Shown here: one piece after another, positions 1-11,764 of the stretch
Layout of the letters: every line of letters begins with the position of its first letter
Position numbering within the stretch: the stretch's first letter is position 1
Assembly (NCBI RefSeq): GCF_026212465.1
Contig: NC_080050.1
Coordinates: 32,484,070-32,548,069 of the forward strand
DNA: 64,000 nt
Direction: 5' to 3'
From: Amaranthus tricolor
Taxonomy: Eukaryota > Streptophyta > Magnoliopsida > Caryophyllales > Amaranthaceae
Notes under the pieces: model-generated
Seen by the model: only the letters and a program-made list of their open reading frames with translations
Database searches by the model: none
What the model was told of the DNA's origin: nothing
Position numbers and translations under genes: made by a program

Positions 1-1566
1 AAAGGAAAATGGCCAAGTTGTATAGACACCAATTAATAAAATAGGAAAATAGGGAGAAAAATTTTGCAGCTGGCGGCATAATTCATAGCATGAAAAAGTT
101 GGTGTCACACATAAGTGAAATTGTAGGTTTTGCAATGGAGTTGGTGATCAGTCCAAGTCATTTAGCCACATTGTTAGAAGACACATGAATCAAGAAATTG
201 ATCAGCATCATGACATAAAGCATTGAAGTATTTTTTTGGAATGATTTGTAATTCGATATTCGACTCGTATTTTTCTGATAATATGCAGACTCGTACAATA
301 ATTTCGGCTCAATTTATCATGGTATGAGAGTCGAAGGTCCAATTATTAATTAATGCTAGGTTCGAAAAGAATGACGTTTCTACATTAATTGATTACTCCA
401 ACATGCAAATTTGATGAGGATTCGCATGTGAGAGGGGATCAGGAAAGTTTGTTCCGCATCAATAAATTGAAAATAGTGTGCACACTATATAAGTCATTGA
501 AGTTCTTCGCATTTCCATTATATACTGATATTAATACGTTAAGTCAGAATTTATTAGTAAAAATGAGACAAAAGCATTAAAATGTATCCACAAAGCAAGG
601 GGGAGTATGTATGATTTGGTGATTCTTTACAAAACCGAGTGTAAGATTAGTGTTATTAGCTGTCTACCACAAAAGTTTTCTTTGTTCTATAAAAACAACA
701 TGCTCATTCTGTTTCTTTTCTCCTTTTCAACGAGTGTACGATTCATTTCTTTTGAATGCTTCAAATGCCTCCACATTTAGTTTTCTATGCATGACTTTAA
801 TTTGTTGCAAATTCACTCAAATCAACCCTACCTAAGTGATTATTATTAATATATTATATAATCAACGTTGATAAATTTGAGATTGTGCATATTTCGCCCC
901 TTAAAATTTTCTAAATATGAAAGTCACTTAATTAAATTGGAATAGACAAATATTATTTTGTTAAACATTTAATATTGAATATTAAATTTAAACCGACTTG
1001 ATGACATACATAAATTGATATTTATTATAACTCTCGATAGTACTAGGAAGAAGAATTATGAAACGTCTAGTTATGTTCAACTGGAATCAAGTAAATATCC
1101 AACTGTTTACAATAAAGTTTTATATGTTTACAAGAAATTGACTATTTTTTAGCAAGATCAAATAGTAGAAACTCTTAACATATTACACTTTCGTGATGGT
1201 TTGTGACCAAATTTTTTTCCATATTCTATGACTAAATAAACATTAAAAATACATCAAAGTAAGCAAATAAAAATAAGAAATAAATAAACATTAAAAATAC
1301 ATCAAAGTAAGCAAATAAAAATAAAAAAGACTCGTTAAATTAAATGTTCTTATCCATATTAAATTGGTGAGAAAATCTTTTCACATATCAATTAAATTTT
1401 TTTTAGTCATAGTTGACCACGATACATAAATAAAGTAATACAATTGTCAAACCACGAAATACTAGTAAAGTATTTTAAATCTCAATACTTGTAGATATTA
1501 TTGAAACCACTATTTCTTCCGTCCCTTTAGAATTATTTTTCGTGCTAGATTTGCCTATGATTAAAA
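1..1566. other. AT-rich intergenic DNA, no gene
   Basis: No convincing coding region is present; the open frames here are short and show no recognisable domain. Around 595-615 a purine-rich stretch ending in GGGGGAGTATG resembles the polypurine tract that precedes a Copia 3' LTR, but no matching LTR pair could be traced, so this is only a hint of an old retroelement edge. Confidence 0.6.
454..493 (+). repeat. Dispersed 40-bp repeat, copy 1 (LTR promoter-like)
   Basis: This stretch shares a core of CATC, AATAAATTGAAAATAGTGTG and CAC, followed by a TATAAG motif, with 13113-13153; only a few bases differ. A TATA-like end after a CACATC motif is common in plant LTR promoters, so it is probably an LTR fragment. 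The element boundaries are not visible. Confidence 0.45.
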
Positions 1567-1885
1567 GCGTTTGTGGCTCAATTGATAAAGCATCTGTATG
1601 TTGAATAGAAGGTTTAGGTTCGACTCCTATTGGGCGTAGGTATTAGTTGGGGGTTTCTTAACTGCGCGCATCCTCTTTACTCGCTCCTTAAAGAGAACAT
1701 ATATGATTTGTCCGCATTTTTTAGGAAAAAAAACCCTCCATCCAAACCCTGTCTTGTGCGAAATACTAGGAGTGTCCTCCTCCTCATCCGCCTATGCTAG
1801 TTTTCTATGAGTTGTGGCCTTCCTTTTCTTTTCAGATTCTGATCATAATTTTCTATAAGCGGTATACATTGAGTATGATGCCTAT
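1567..1885 (+). mobile_element. tRNA-derived SINE-like relic
   Basis: An A-box-like TGGCTCAATTGA at 1574-1585 and a perfect B-box GGTTCGACTCC at 1617-1627 are spaced as in a tRNA or SINE RNA polymerase III promoter. The rest of a tRNA cloverleaf does not fold well, so a working tRNA gene is unlikely. The 3' part (about 1800-1885) ends in GGTATACATTGAGTATGATG, resembling the 3' tails of plant RTE-type LINEs and the SINEs that borrow them. A related tail lies at 18430-18525. Exact ends and target duplication were not found. Confidence 0.5.
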
Positions 1886-4800
1886 GCTACATAACACACA
1901 AGTGTCAAGCTTAGGTTGGTGAGAAATGAGTATTAATTTACTCTTTTTGGTTAGCACATGTTGCACCATGCACATCACCATCGCATTCTTTCTATACACC
2001 ATATTATGTCTTCCTATTTCCTTAGTCCTTACGCCGACAACTGACTTCCGATCCTTCTATGGTCTTCCCCTTCGCCTAACTCACCATGTAGTTTGTTACA
2101 TTTTTTATTTATACGCTATTTAATGTATTATTTTGAAAGTCAATATATTTTGTTGATATATAATTAAAGCATATGAAAAGTTAATATTATGAAAATATAT
2201 AATTAGATTAATTATACAAATTTTAATTTAATTTTGGTTTTTAGAAAAATAATATTAATTGATAAATTCTAGTTACCATATTCAAGTATAACAACTACTC
2301 CATTTTGAACCAAAGGTAATAGTACTATATTCCCAGAATCATCTGGTTTGTATTTGAGTCATTTGTGTCATACATATGTGTCACCCGGTCTTCCCCTTAA
2401 TTCTAACAGTCTACCCTGTAAATAAAAAATACTCTTAATTTAAAAGTGATTTCATCTTTGATCTTATCATTTATGTAATAAATTTACAAACAATATTAGT
2501 ATATTGCTCCTTTCGTAATCAATCCTAGTTAAATCCACACCGTAAAAGAAAAAAAATTGAATTTTAAGGATAATAATAATATTTTGGACCCTTAACCATC
2601 TTAATTGCCATAATTAATTATGTAAAGCTAATCAGTTTGCTTTTTTGTTTGTATACCAATTATGAAAGTGCATTAATCTCTAAATTGGTTATACTTTTAA
2701 GTTATAACTTACTACTTTTATAGCTTAAATTAAGTACCTTTAAAATGGTTAAAAAAAGTTTCAGTATTGTCTGTTTGTTTCTAACAACACAGAATATTTC
2801 AAAAACTTCCATAAGTGATAGCATCAACATGGAATTGATTTAGGTAATGCTAATTAAAACCAATTGCCCAATCATCTCAATATAATATTATTTAATCACA
2901 TACGTTTTTAAAAAAATCACTTTTTATATTTTTAGAGCTATCATTTATAACCCTGAGTTAGTCTTATGAGTGACCATCTTTCGATGAGACGACTTTTAAA
3001 AAGGAATTTATATTCACATAATATGTATGAGATAAGAGATTTAAAACATGTATGAGACGCGTACGTTTCTTGCTGAGATCATTTCATACAACAATTTATA
3101 TATAATCTTAAAATGATCACTTACAGTATTAAATTAATTAAATTGAAAAATAAACTAATTATACAAGCTCGTCTCATGATGAGACTTCTCGTACTAACTT
3201 ACTGTATCTCAAGTACTTGATTACGGTTACACGCCCATTATTGTATGATGTTACTATTATGTGCAATTTATAAAATATTGATAATATTAGTGATTTTTTT
3301 ATTGGCCACATGTATTATTAATTAATTAGAACAAAAATATTTCGTATTAATTATATACTCTAGACTCTAGAGGATTACAAACTATAATAATATAGTCCGT
3401 ACCGAACTAGATTGATAATTAATTTGAATTTGGAGTGAGTCACGTCTAGGGCTGTTCAGTTTAAAATTAGATTTTGAGTCCACATTGACTTATACATAAT
3501 ATTAATTCGTTTTGATTTTGAGTCGAGTCGAGTTCAGTTACAAAATCAGGCAAATATCAGTTCATCAGGTTTGTTTTGAACACTTGTAGACTGTAGTCAC
3601 ACCGAACGAAACATTTATTTCGTCTCATTTATTTAGTATTATTAGTTATTTTAGTTTATTTTATTTATTTTGTATTTTTAGGACATTTCATTATTTTTTC
3701 AAATTTATTCATACATTTTAACTTTTTATTAAAATTTGATCCATATAATAAAAAAAAAAGAAAACTTGTTAAAGATATGTATATAATTTTCTAACTTTTG
3801 TAAAATTTAATTCATATAATAAAAAAAGACTCGTTTAAAATCTGCACGTAATTTATTTTACTGTTATATTTATATGGACAAAAAATTCGTTTAAATTCAT
3901 TTAAAACTCGCATTTTTAATTAAGAGTTAGATTTGAGTCTTAATAGACCCCACCAGAAACTCTAAGTATGATACATGAACAAACCATATGCTTGGAAAAT
4001 GAAACATCATCACCCATTTTACGTTACTTTTCTCAATCATTGAATCACAAACACCCCTCCTCTTGCCCCGTGCCCTCTCTTCTCTCAATCAAACTTCTAA
4101 TTAATTCTATCTTCTTTAAATCCCATCACAAGAGACAAAAAATATCTCTTTCTCCAACTATTGTCATTTGTCACACTAAAATTTGAAACATATTAATTAT
4201 TGTTTTTTCTAAATAACAATGATATATCATACTGTATCTCTAAAATATTTTATTTATTATTTCTTTGATTTTGCTACTGAAAATATTAAATATATTTTTC
4301 TCTCATAGCGAGTAAATATATTTCTATCAATAACAATTGTAAAGAAAAAAAACATATATCTTATCACACTCTTTTTTACACAAGAATTTTATAAAATATA
4401 AGTTGAGATGGAGCACAATATCTCATCATTTCTTGTGATAAAATTTCACTTATAGTAAACGTTAAAAAACATTTAAACTTGTGATTTTAAATTACATAAC
4501 TTTAAATTTAAAATAATAGTTAATTTTATAATATGTAATGTATTCCATCATTAACAATCAAAAGAAAACTATATTTGTATAACATGGTTTATTTAACCTT
4601 TTAGACAATTTTTGTTAATTTTAGACAATAATTATATACGCTAGTTGTTTATTATAGATAATTACATGCAATGTGCTTTGTTACATGTTTTATAACCTTT
4701 TAGATATGTTTTGTGGTTCAATTTGCATAAACACTTCTAAGCTTTGTAACAATGTGTGAACAATAATAATCGTTGAGAGAGTTTCACAAAAGGTAATAAA

Positions 4801-5911
4801 ATAAGTTTTTTTAAGATATTGCTTTACAAAATGTTTAGAAAACACATTTTAATGCTTCTAAAGCGTTTTTAGGACTCATTTGAAGTTTACTTTAAATATG
4901 AATTTTTGTTATTTAAACACTAACTACTAAAAGTCTCACACAAAAGAGAAATCGAATAAAGGAATACATATAATTTAACCCTTATTAATAAAAATGTTAT
5001 TTTGATTAAATTTTAATAATCCTAGAAATTTTGCATATACTTTAATAATAAATAGTACATATAATATAATACATCGGTGAATCGAATTACTACTATAAAA
5101 TATATATACATGTATATGTAACCATTTCGATTGTCATTCTTTTTGTAGTTCCTCACATAATACCCCAATTTAATATATTAATAATAAATTTTTAATCAGA
5201 TGATTATCGTCTAAACAACCTCTGCCCTACAATCCTCATAAATGCATAACCTAGTAGGATTAATAATAATCGTCCGTTTGAGTGTCGAGTGAGTCATAAC
5301 ATTTTGCTCTAAATGAGTTGTTGGCAACCCCGCATTTAATTGAGTTTCAAGATCATTCTCGAACTTTTTGCTTCTCCACGCAATTTCTCTATCTGCGCTT
5401 TCTTCTCCTCTACCATTCTTTCTTCTTCCTGATTTTTTTCCTTTTTTTAATTTCTGAAGAACTTGTATTAATTTTTAATTAGTGAAAAAAATTATTTACA
5501 TTAAAAATAATTATTAGAAAAAAAATGACAGTTCAAACTTCTCTGATTTTCTATGTTTAGAAGATTTTGATTAAGAAAATATTATCAATCTAAAATTCGA
5601 AAACTAAAATCAAAACAAATGCTAAAATGGATATCGAGATCTTCCTAATGAAACCGTAAAATTAAAACATTATAAATCTAAATTTTGAAAATATAGTTGA
5701 AATCTTGTTAGTAATACTCTGTTTCTTACGTTGTGCTGAATACCATCTGTCAGCGAAAATTGGATCAAAAATTAAATTAGAGAAAAAATTACTATTAATA
5801 CATAATAAATTAATAAAATTAAAACCTCTACAAGTGAAAATGATGTCAAAAATCTACGCAGATCGTAGGAAAAAAGGAGAAAAAAGATGTGTGAAATGAT
5901 GGAACTATTGT
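1886..5911. other. AT-rich intergenic DNA downstream of the ATL gene
   Basis: There is no supported gene. A weak repeat near 2958-3040 (GAGACGACTT, then AATATGTATGAGAT) recurs near 11965-12020, which suggests two copies of an old small transposon. The stretch 5690-5911 lies 3' of the minus-strand ATL gene and probably holds its 3' UTR. Confidence 0.55.
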
Positions 5912-6304
5912 TTAACAAGGATTTTGAGTGGAGGATTCGAAGAATTCCGGGCCAAGTTTAGTACGACAAACCGGACAAACAGGTTGTTTAGAAAGCCAAG
6001 TATCAGCACACTGAAGATGAAAACCGTGATTACAACCAGGCACCATACGAGCCGGTTGATCATCTTCAATATCATCTAAACAAACAGCACATTCATTTCC
6101 ATGAACAAGTTGTTTGCCCGTAACTTTAGGAAGCCTCTGGAGTTCCGCCGCCGATAATCCTTTTTTGACCGTTGGTTTTACCGGCGGATGATCAGGTGGT
6201 GGTGTTCGACTAGCGGCGTACCACAGCAAGCAAATGTACACCACGAAAACTACGCTCATACCGGCGCAAGGTAGAAACAGGGCTAAAAAAACGGACAACA
6301 ACAT
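5912..6304 (-). CDS. RING-H2 finger E3 ubiquitin ligase, ATL family
   Basis: Single-exon 130-residue protein, probably a membrane-anchored ubiquitin ligase that passes ubiquitin from an E2 enzyme to substrates. Residues about 1-30 form one hydrophobic segment, followed by a Pro-rich linker. The ATL hallmark GLD-like motif is GLSAAELQRLPKV at 49-61. The RING-H2 zinc ligands are complete: C72, C75, C91, H93, H96, C99, C110 and C113, with the conserved P two residues before the third ligand and the E2-contacting W103. The short length, lack of introns and short tail (17 residues after the last ligand) fit small ATLs such as ATL23; the exact member was not determined. A minus-strand TATA box lies about 170 bp upstream. 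It stands alone; its neighbours on both sides are transposon-rich spacers. Substrate is unknown. Confidence 0.93.
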   Translation of the reverse strand: MLLSVFLALFLPCAGMSVVFVVYICLLWYAASRTPPPDHPPVKPTVKKGLSAAELQRLPKVTGKQLVHGNECAVCLDDIEDDQPARMVPGCNHGFHLQCADTWLSKQPVCPVCRTKLGPEFFESSTQNPC

Positions 6305-6471
6305 ACTAGTACTACTTGTAGCCAGTTTGATTGAAGATTTATGGTTTCTCTCACTACAATTTGGGGGATTTTGTTTAGAGAAGGAGAGAGAAAGAAGAGA
6401 GAATTTTTTTTATGGTGTTTTGCGCACCATAGCGCACGGTAAGGGTTTAACCTTATGATGGAAGATGGTTG

Positions 6472-6479
6472 TATTTATA
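6472..6479 (-). promoter_or_regulatory. TATA box of the ATL gene
   Basis: On the minus strand the sequence reads GTATAAATAC, about 170 bp upstream of the ATL start codon and on its strand. The spacing would give a 5' UTR of roughly 135-140 bases containing a CT-rich tract. Assigned by motif and position only. Confidence 0.6.
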
Positions 6480-6480
6480 C

Positions 6481-8999
6481 CGAAAATTAAAATAAATAAA
6501 AAAAATTAACGAAAATGAAAGGAAAGAAATAAGGAACTGTTTGGGTGGCGGGAAAGTATGAGCTGGAAAAAGGGTTGTTGTAGATTAACCAAATTATTAA
6601 GGGCAATAGCCCATAGTAATTCGCTGTAGTTTAATTTTATTTTTTTCTACTATTACTCTACATATTAAAGTATTAACAAAATAAATTGTCAAAAAGCATG
6701 TTTTAGGGCTCCATAATGATATAAATTAAGAAATAAATTAGAAAATATTAATCATGTTGATTTGGTGTTTAATTTAAAATTTAATTAATATCTTTATAAA
6801 TTTTATATTAAATTTTTTTCCGTGTTACCATTTGAAATTTATTTGTATATTATCAGACTTTTAAGGACATTCATTAGTAGAATTTTTTAATAATTGATAC
6901 AATTGCTAAATAGTGATTATGTTTAAAAAAGTAACAATTAATGAATTAAGATTTTAATTGATTCATGTTAATCTTTTTACTATCAAAACTAAAAACATTA
7001 AAGATTAATAGGAGTAATATATTAAGGCCACGTACGAGCTAGATAATTATGAATAATTGTTAGTTGTGTTTTTGTGTATGTAGTTGTCAGTTGCAGATAG
7101 CTATTAAATATTTTTAAATGTATAATTAGTTGTGTAAATTATTATTGTTCGACAAAAGTAGTGCATGGCTGAGATATTATTTGTCGACAAAAATGCAGTT
7201 ATAAATCTTAAAACGCTATGTAACACAACAAGTTATAACGTTCGGAAAAAATCTGCCGCACCACGTGTATTTAAATTACTATTTTATTGAACAATAACAT
7301 TTATTCTAAAGTTGGATTTTAGCTCCATCAAACAACTAAGAACTACCAGAATTATTACATTAAGCACGTCCTAAATAAGTGAAATTAAGAAGTATAATAA
7401 CTTTTGAAATATATCACTTCAAAAATGAGTATATTTAATTTAAATCTTTTTTTTTGTTATTTATCAAGGGAAAATCGTGACGAGAGAGAAAATTAATTAT
7501 TGAGGAGGTGGGGAAGTCAGAGAGAAGAAAGCAGCGGCTACGAAAGGGAAGAAGTAGAGTAGAAGGTGAAACGACGCGTTTCATAATTCATAAGAATAAA
7601 GAAAATGATGGGAGACGTTTAAAACTGTTTCGACGATTCGACTCTTATTAAACTCATTTGACTCAACTTTAAAACTAGATTTATAGTTGTGTAAATATTA
7701 CTATGAAAACAATATTTAATTATAAACCGACTTAAAATATTTAACTGAAGTCAATTTAATAACCTAAATAAACACCTTTAGAAAAGAATAATTAGGAAGA
7801 GTATTCTTCTTTTATTTAGGGGCTTGGAATTTGCTTTTAGGTTTCTTCCCATTATCTGAGTATATGGACCCTATATGAAGACACGAGGGTGTTAAATAAT
7901 TTATAATATAATTTTTTTAATAACAAGTACGTTTAAAGAAAAAGAAAAATATGAGAACTAAATTTAAAATTTTATTTAAAAAATAATTTTTACTTTTCAA
8001 AAAAATAAAATTTAATTCTCAATTAAATTTGCATCTTTATGTTATATACTTCTATAGTTCTGTATAGTATTTTAAAGTTTAGAGTCTAAACGCTAAGTAG
8101 TCAAGTTAAAGTGAAAATTATGTAAACTAATGCAAATAAATATTTAAAATTCTTATATTTTCAAGCCTTATGTGGAAGGAGAAAACTCACACATGTTTGG
8201 AGACGTAAATTTGTGTTCTAGACCATAGGTAGTTATCGTTTTATTTGGCGAATTTATTTGTGCTTTATGTTTCTTCACTTAGGCTTGTTATAAGTCTTTA
8301 TATTTGTCTTGGTTAGCCTTATCTTGCTATTTGTCTAGCATATAGTATGTTCTTGGTCTTTTGTTTTCATTTACATTTCTTCGAGCAAGTCGAGTGTCTC
8401 AATGGCTCCAACTTATTTGTCACCTATGATAAGGACATGTTTTATCGTACTCTACTCCTTCTTACTCTGAATATAATTTCTATAAACGAAATATACTCGC
8501 TATGAGGATTAAGACGAATTACTCATCAAGATTTCACTTCATTTTGATTTTTCTTATATTTACAAGTGAAGTATAAATATTTTTCAATTTTAGAATAAAC
8601 AAAATAGAACTAATAAATTATATAGAGAAAATTTTGAGGAGGGGAAGTTAATTAAACTTAATATGACAAGCATTGGGACTTGGGAGAACAAATGGAAACT
8701 TGGCTGTTTGTGAGCCGTTTGCTTTCATGATTTTTGTGGTGGGTTTGGTAATTATGGTCATTTTTCATTTATTTAAGAGGAAGTGTTTTTAGAGACTTTT
8801 TTTAGAAACGTATCTCAAACTCAATTCATTAAAGATTAATATCTACTTATCGTATTTTTAGTGTCTATTTATATTATTCTTAATGTTTAATTATCGTATT
8901 ATTAATGCATACTTTCAATATCTTAAATGATTACTTACATCATTTCTAATGCCTACTTACAATATTTTAAAAATATATGGTGGGCCGACCCAATAAAAG
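6481..8999. other. AT-rich intergenic DNA
   Basis: No gene is supported. A purine-rich patch at about 7490-7570 and direct-repeat scraps are visible, but no complete element was recognised. Confidence 0.5.
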
Positions 9000-9126
9000 A
9001 TGGTCTCTCAAAGAGACCGTCTCTCATAAGAATTTATGTTCATTTAATTGATTGTTTATTATTATTGTTTTGGTCTTCTTTTAGCAACACAAATTCTTGT
9101 GAGAGACGGTCTCTTTGAGAGACCAT
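9000..9126. mobile_element. Hairpin MITE with GAGACGGTCTC arms
   Basis: Two arms of 36 bp (9000-9035 and 9091-9126) are near-perfect inverted copies around a 55-bp loop, so the whole 127 bp can fold into one hairpin. Each arm contains the near-palindrome GAGACGGTCTC. Related ends occur at 51069-51202 inside RPN3 intron 6, and a degraded half-copy lies at 9187-9227. No clear target-site duplication was found, so the superfamily is left open. Confidence 0.65.
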
Positions 9127-9574
9127 GTCTAATTTGACTAGTCCATTATCATTTTTTAGTTTAATTTAAGTTTTAATGGTTTGGACTTAAGAGACATCTC
9201 TTAAAAAGACGGTCTTTTAAGAGATTAACTGTTTAGCAAAATGAAATAGGTATGAGTGAAAGGTACCGAACCCTTATAATCCATTGAGAGGATACATATT
9301 TTGTGACGTAGATTTGTACAAATGTACATTAATTTATTGTTGCATAGTTTGTCTTCTTCTTTCATCATTATTGGCATGAAATAATTTTGCTTCAACATTT
9401 ATAGAATTAAATAAATACATCGAATAAAGTATAATCTTTATTATCAAAAATTTTTAATTTTAACTATGTTGAATTAATTACAATTCTAACATTATATCTT
9501 AACAAAGTATATTAGCCTAATTAGGATTAATTTAGGCTTAAATTTACCAATGCTATAACTTGGATTATTTGATA
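9127..9574. other. AT-rich spacer with one degraded hairpin arm
   Basis: The stretch 9187-9227 holds a degraded copy of the GAGACGGTCTC arm. ATTTGATA at 9567-9574 is the left target-site duplication of the next element. Nothing else is recognised. Confidence 0.5.
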
Positions 9575-10289
9575 TAGACCTGATCAAACAACGGGTCGGG
9601 TCGGGCCGACTGTAAAAAAGCAGCCCATTGTTGCGGGTCGGGCCGGGCCGAAAACTAACTGCCCAAACCCGTACTATGCGGGCCTGCGGGCTTTTTTCGG
9701 GCTTGCGGGCTTATATTTTATAGTATTTATACGTAATTAAAAACACAAATTACAAATAATTGAAATACATAAATACAATTTTTACATATTATACATAATT
9801 TAAAACACAAATTAAAAGTCATTGAAATAAACAAGTACAAAATAATCAAAATATTTAACAAATACAGTCCCGTATATACAAAATGTGAGAGAATTACAAG
9901 AAGCCCTAAGTATTAAGGAAATAAAGAAATGACAAACTCTCATAATTAATAAATTATAAAGGAATGTAAGAAACTGCATTCCAAATAGACAAATTCTAAC
10001 AAATAGACAAATCACATACAATTTCTAACAGAATGTAAGAAACTGCCATTATAATCGAAATTCTTCAAAACTGCCATTATTTCTGATTTCTGTCTACTAG
10101 TACTAGGGCAACATACCTCCTTTCGGGCCGGGCCGGGCCAGCCCGCGGGCCAAAAGCAAATCCCAAACCCGTCCCAAAAAAAATCGGGCCACTTATTGTA
10201 TGCCCAAACCCGCCCATCGGGCCATATTTTGGCACCCAAACCCTCACTTTTTTCGGGCCTGCGGGCCGGGCCACCCATGATCACCTCTA
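9575..10289. mobile_element. Non-autonomous hAT transposon with perfect 8-bp TSD
   Basis: The element is 715 bp long. The left end reads TAGACCTGATCA and the right end, reverse-complemented, reads TAGAGGTGATCA (10 of 12 match). Both are hAT-type termini. It is flanked by identical 8-bp duplications ATTTGATA (9567-9574 and 10290-10297), the length made by hAT transposases. About 130-160 bp at each end is very GC-rich with repeated GGGCCGGGCC and CGGGCC motifs, while the middle is AT-rich. No transposase can be read, so it must have moved in trans. The open frames crossing it on the minus strand are by-products of the GC-rich repeats. Confidence 0.88.
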
Positions 10290-10297
10290 ATTTGATA

Positions 10298-11470
10298 CAA
10301 AAATATGCTGATATTAAAATGTACATATAACATGTAGTATATTATGGAAAAATAGTAGTCAAATTGGTTCACCAAACATAAAAAGACGAGAATTTAACCC
10401 ACTTTATATAATTATCTCAGATTCGTCCCTGAGTCTAATAATAGAATTTGATGTTTCAAAATAGAAAATATATTTGTAATTCCAACTTCTAGTTGATAAA
10501 ACATGCATACAAATGTATGATTAGTTATAATGGGGCCAATGATAGAAGGAGCTACACCGTTCTTTTGTAGTTTGTTGCTCTATACTAGACTACTACATTA
10601 GCTTTCATGTTAGTATTATTGTTCATTAGCATAGTATTACTTTTTTGGGTTGGAAGCTACCAATTGTAAGTTACTTTTATTGGATACCTTCTACTTTTGG
10701 GGAGTTTTCCATTGTTTTTCATTATAAAGGGTGTCTAAATGTCATCAAGTTGTACGAAATTAAAGGTACAAAATTGATGATAAGAATCTTGATGAATTCT
10801 AGCTCATTGGCTTCAAGTGTAATACTAGTTGATTTTTTTTTATTGATGAAAAAATTGATTGGTTCCAAATTCCAATTGTATTATAAATAGTTGGTGATTA
10901 GATTTCTCAAAATTTCAAAAGAAGAAATTTGTTATTTAAATTATAAAGTTAGGCAAATAATAATCATGATTCATAATAATCAATTATAAAAGATTTAAAA
11001 TTCTATTTCAGATTATATGTTTTAATGTCATTTGAAACAGCTCACATAAGGTGTGTTCTTTATAAGTATTAACAACATAATTAAGCTATGTGAGCTAAAT
11101 TAAAGATAGTTGAAGAAAATGTAAAATTTATGTGTTTTGAGTAATAAGTAGGGTAAAATTCTGTGTAAGTCAATCAAATAGCATGCCTCTATTTATAGAG
11201 TATTAACTTGCTTTCATGCCCATCAACCGTGCAAGAGAACTATGGATAATGATACTACACGACCATGTGCTTGGACGAGCAATCCTGCTATGAGCTCCTT
11301 TTGTTTTGTTTCATAAGTTACTTTTTAGTTGAAGCTATTTGAACCCTTTATACATCAATCTATCACCTATAATATTATACTAGTATTTAGAGATATTAAC
11401 ATACTCTAAATGTTCCAACATTTCTATGGTATCATCAATCTTGTAAGAAACCAAACAAGCAAAGAGGGAT
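10298..11470. other. AT-rich intergenic DNA
   Basis: No supported gene or element is present. GGGAT at 11466-11470 is the left target duplication of the following miniature LTR element. Confidence 0.5.
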
Positions 11471-11759
11471 TATTAGAGTATATAACATATTTTGGGGTCT
11501 CAACCAAAAGCTTAAAAGCTGATGGTTGAGGTTCTAGGATATGTTTTACACTTTAACACGCCCCCTTACACGAGAACTCATTGGGTTAGAAGTGTGGATG
11601 TACATATGTGCTGAATATTCCACTTTAAATGAGGAATGATTGAGATTCGAACCCCTGACCTATTGTTACGTTGGCTTCGGATACCAGGTCAAGGAATCAA
11701 TTCAACTAAAAGTTTAAGCTAATAGTTGAGACCTCCAGAATATGTTATATATTTTAATA
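11471..11759 (-). mobile_element. Miniature LTR element (TRIM/SMART-like) with inverted cap, perfect 5-bp TSD
   Basis: Perfect 5-bp duplications GGGAT (11466-11470, 11760-11764) flank a 289-bp element. Read on the minus strand it has an LTR of about 72 bp (11759 to 11688), a worn tRNA-Met-type primer site TGGTATCCG (normally TGGTATCAGAGC), a non-coding interior, a purine tract GTAAGGGGGCG, and a second LTR starting TGTTAAAG. This second LTR does not finish with the usual CCTTGACA. It runs into an inverted copy of the LTR start (11471 to about 11500), so both outer ends read TATTA inward. The 5-bp duplication and primer site fit an LTR retrotransposon; the inverted termini do not. Confidence 0.72.
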
Positions 11760-11764
11760 GGGAT

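Noticed and set aside
1567..1640. Possible functional tRNA gene
   Set aside because: The B-box is perfect, but the acceptor and anticodon stems do not pair well and the unit continues into a SINE-like body.
3446..3600. Possible hAT-type MITE (TAGGGCTGTTCA on the left, TGAACACTTGTA on the right)
   Set aside because: Only a partial terminal match, and the flanking 8-mers agree at best at 6 of 8 positions after shifting the end.
10012..10326. Minus-strand open frame of 104 codons rich in Gly, Pro, Arg and Trp
   Set aside because: It lies across the GC-rich right end of the hAT element and crosses its boundary; the apparent protein is a by-product of the GGGCC repeats.
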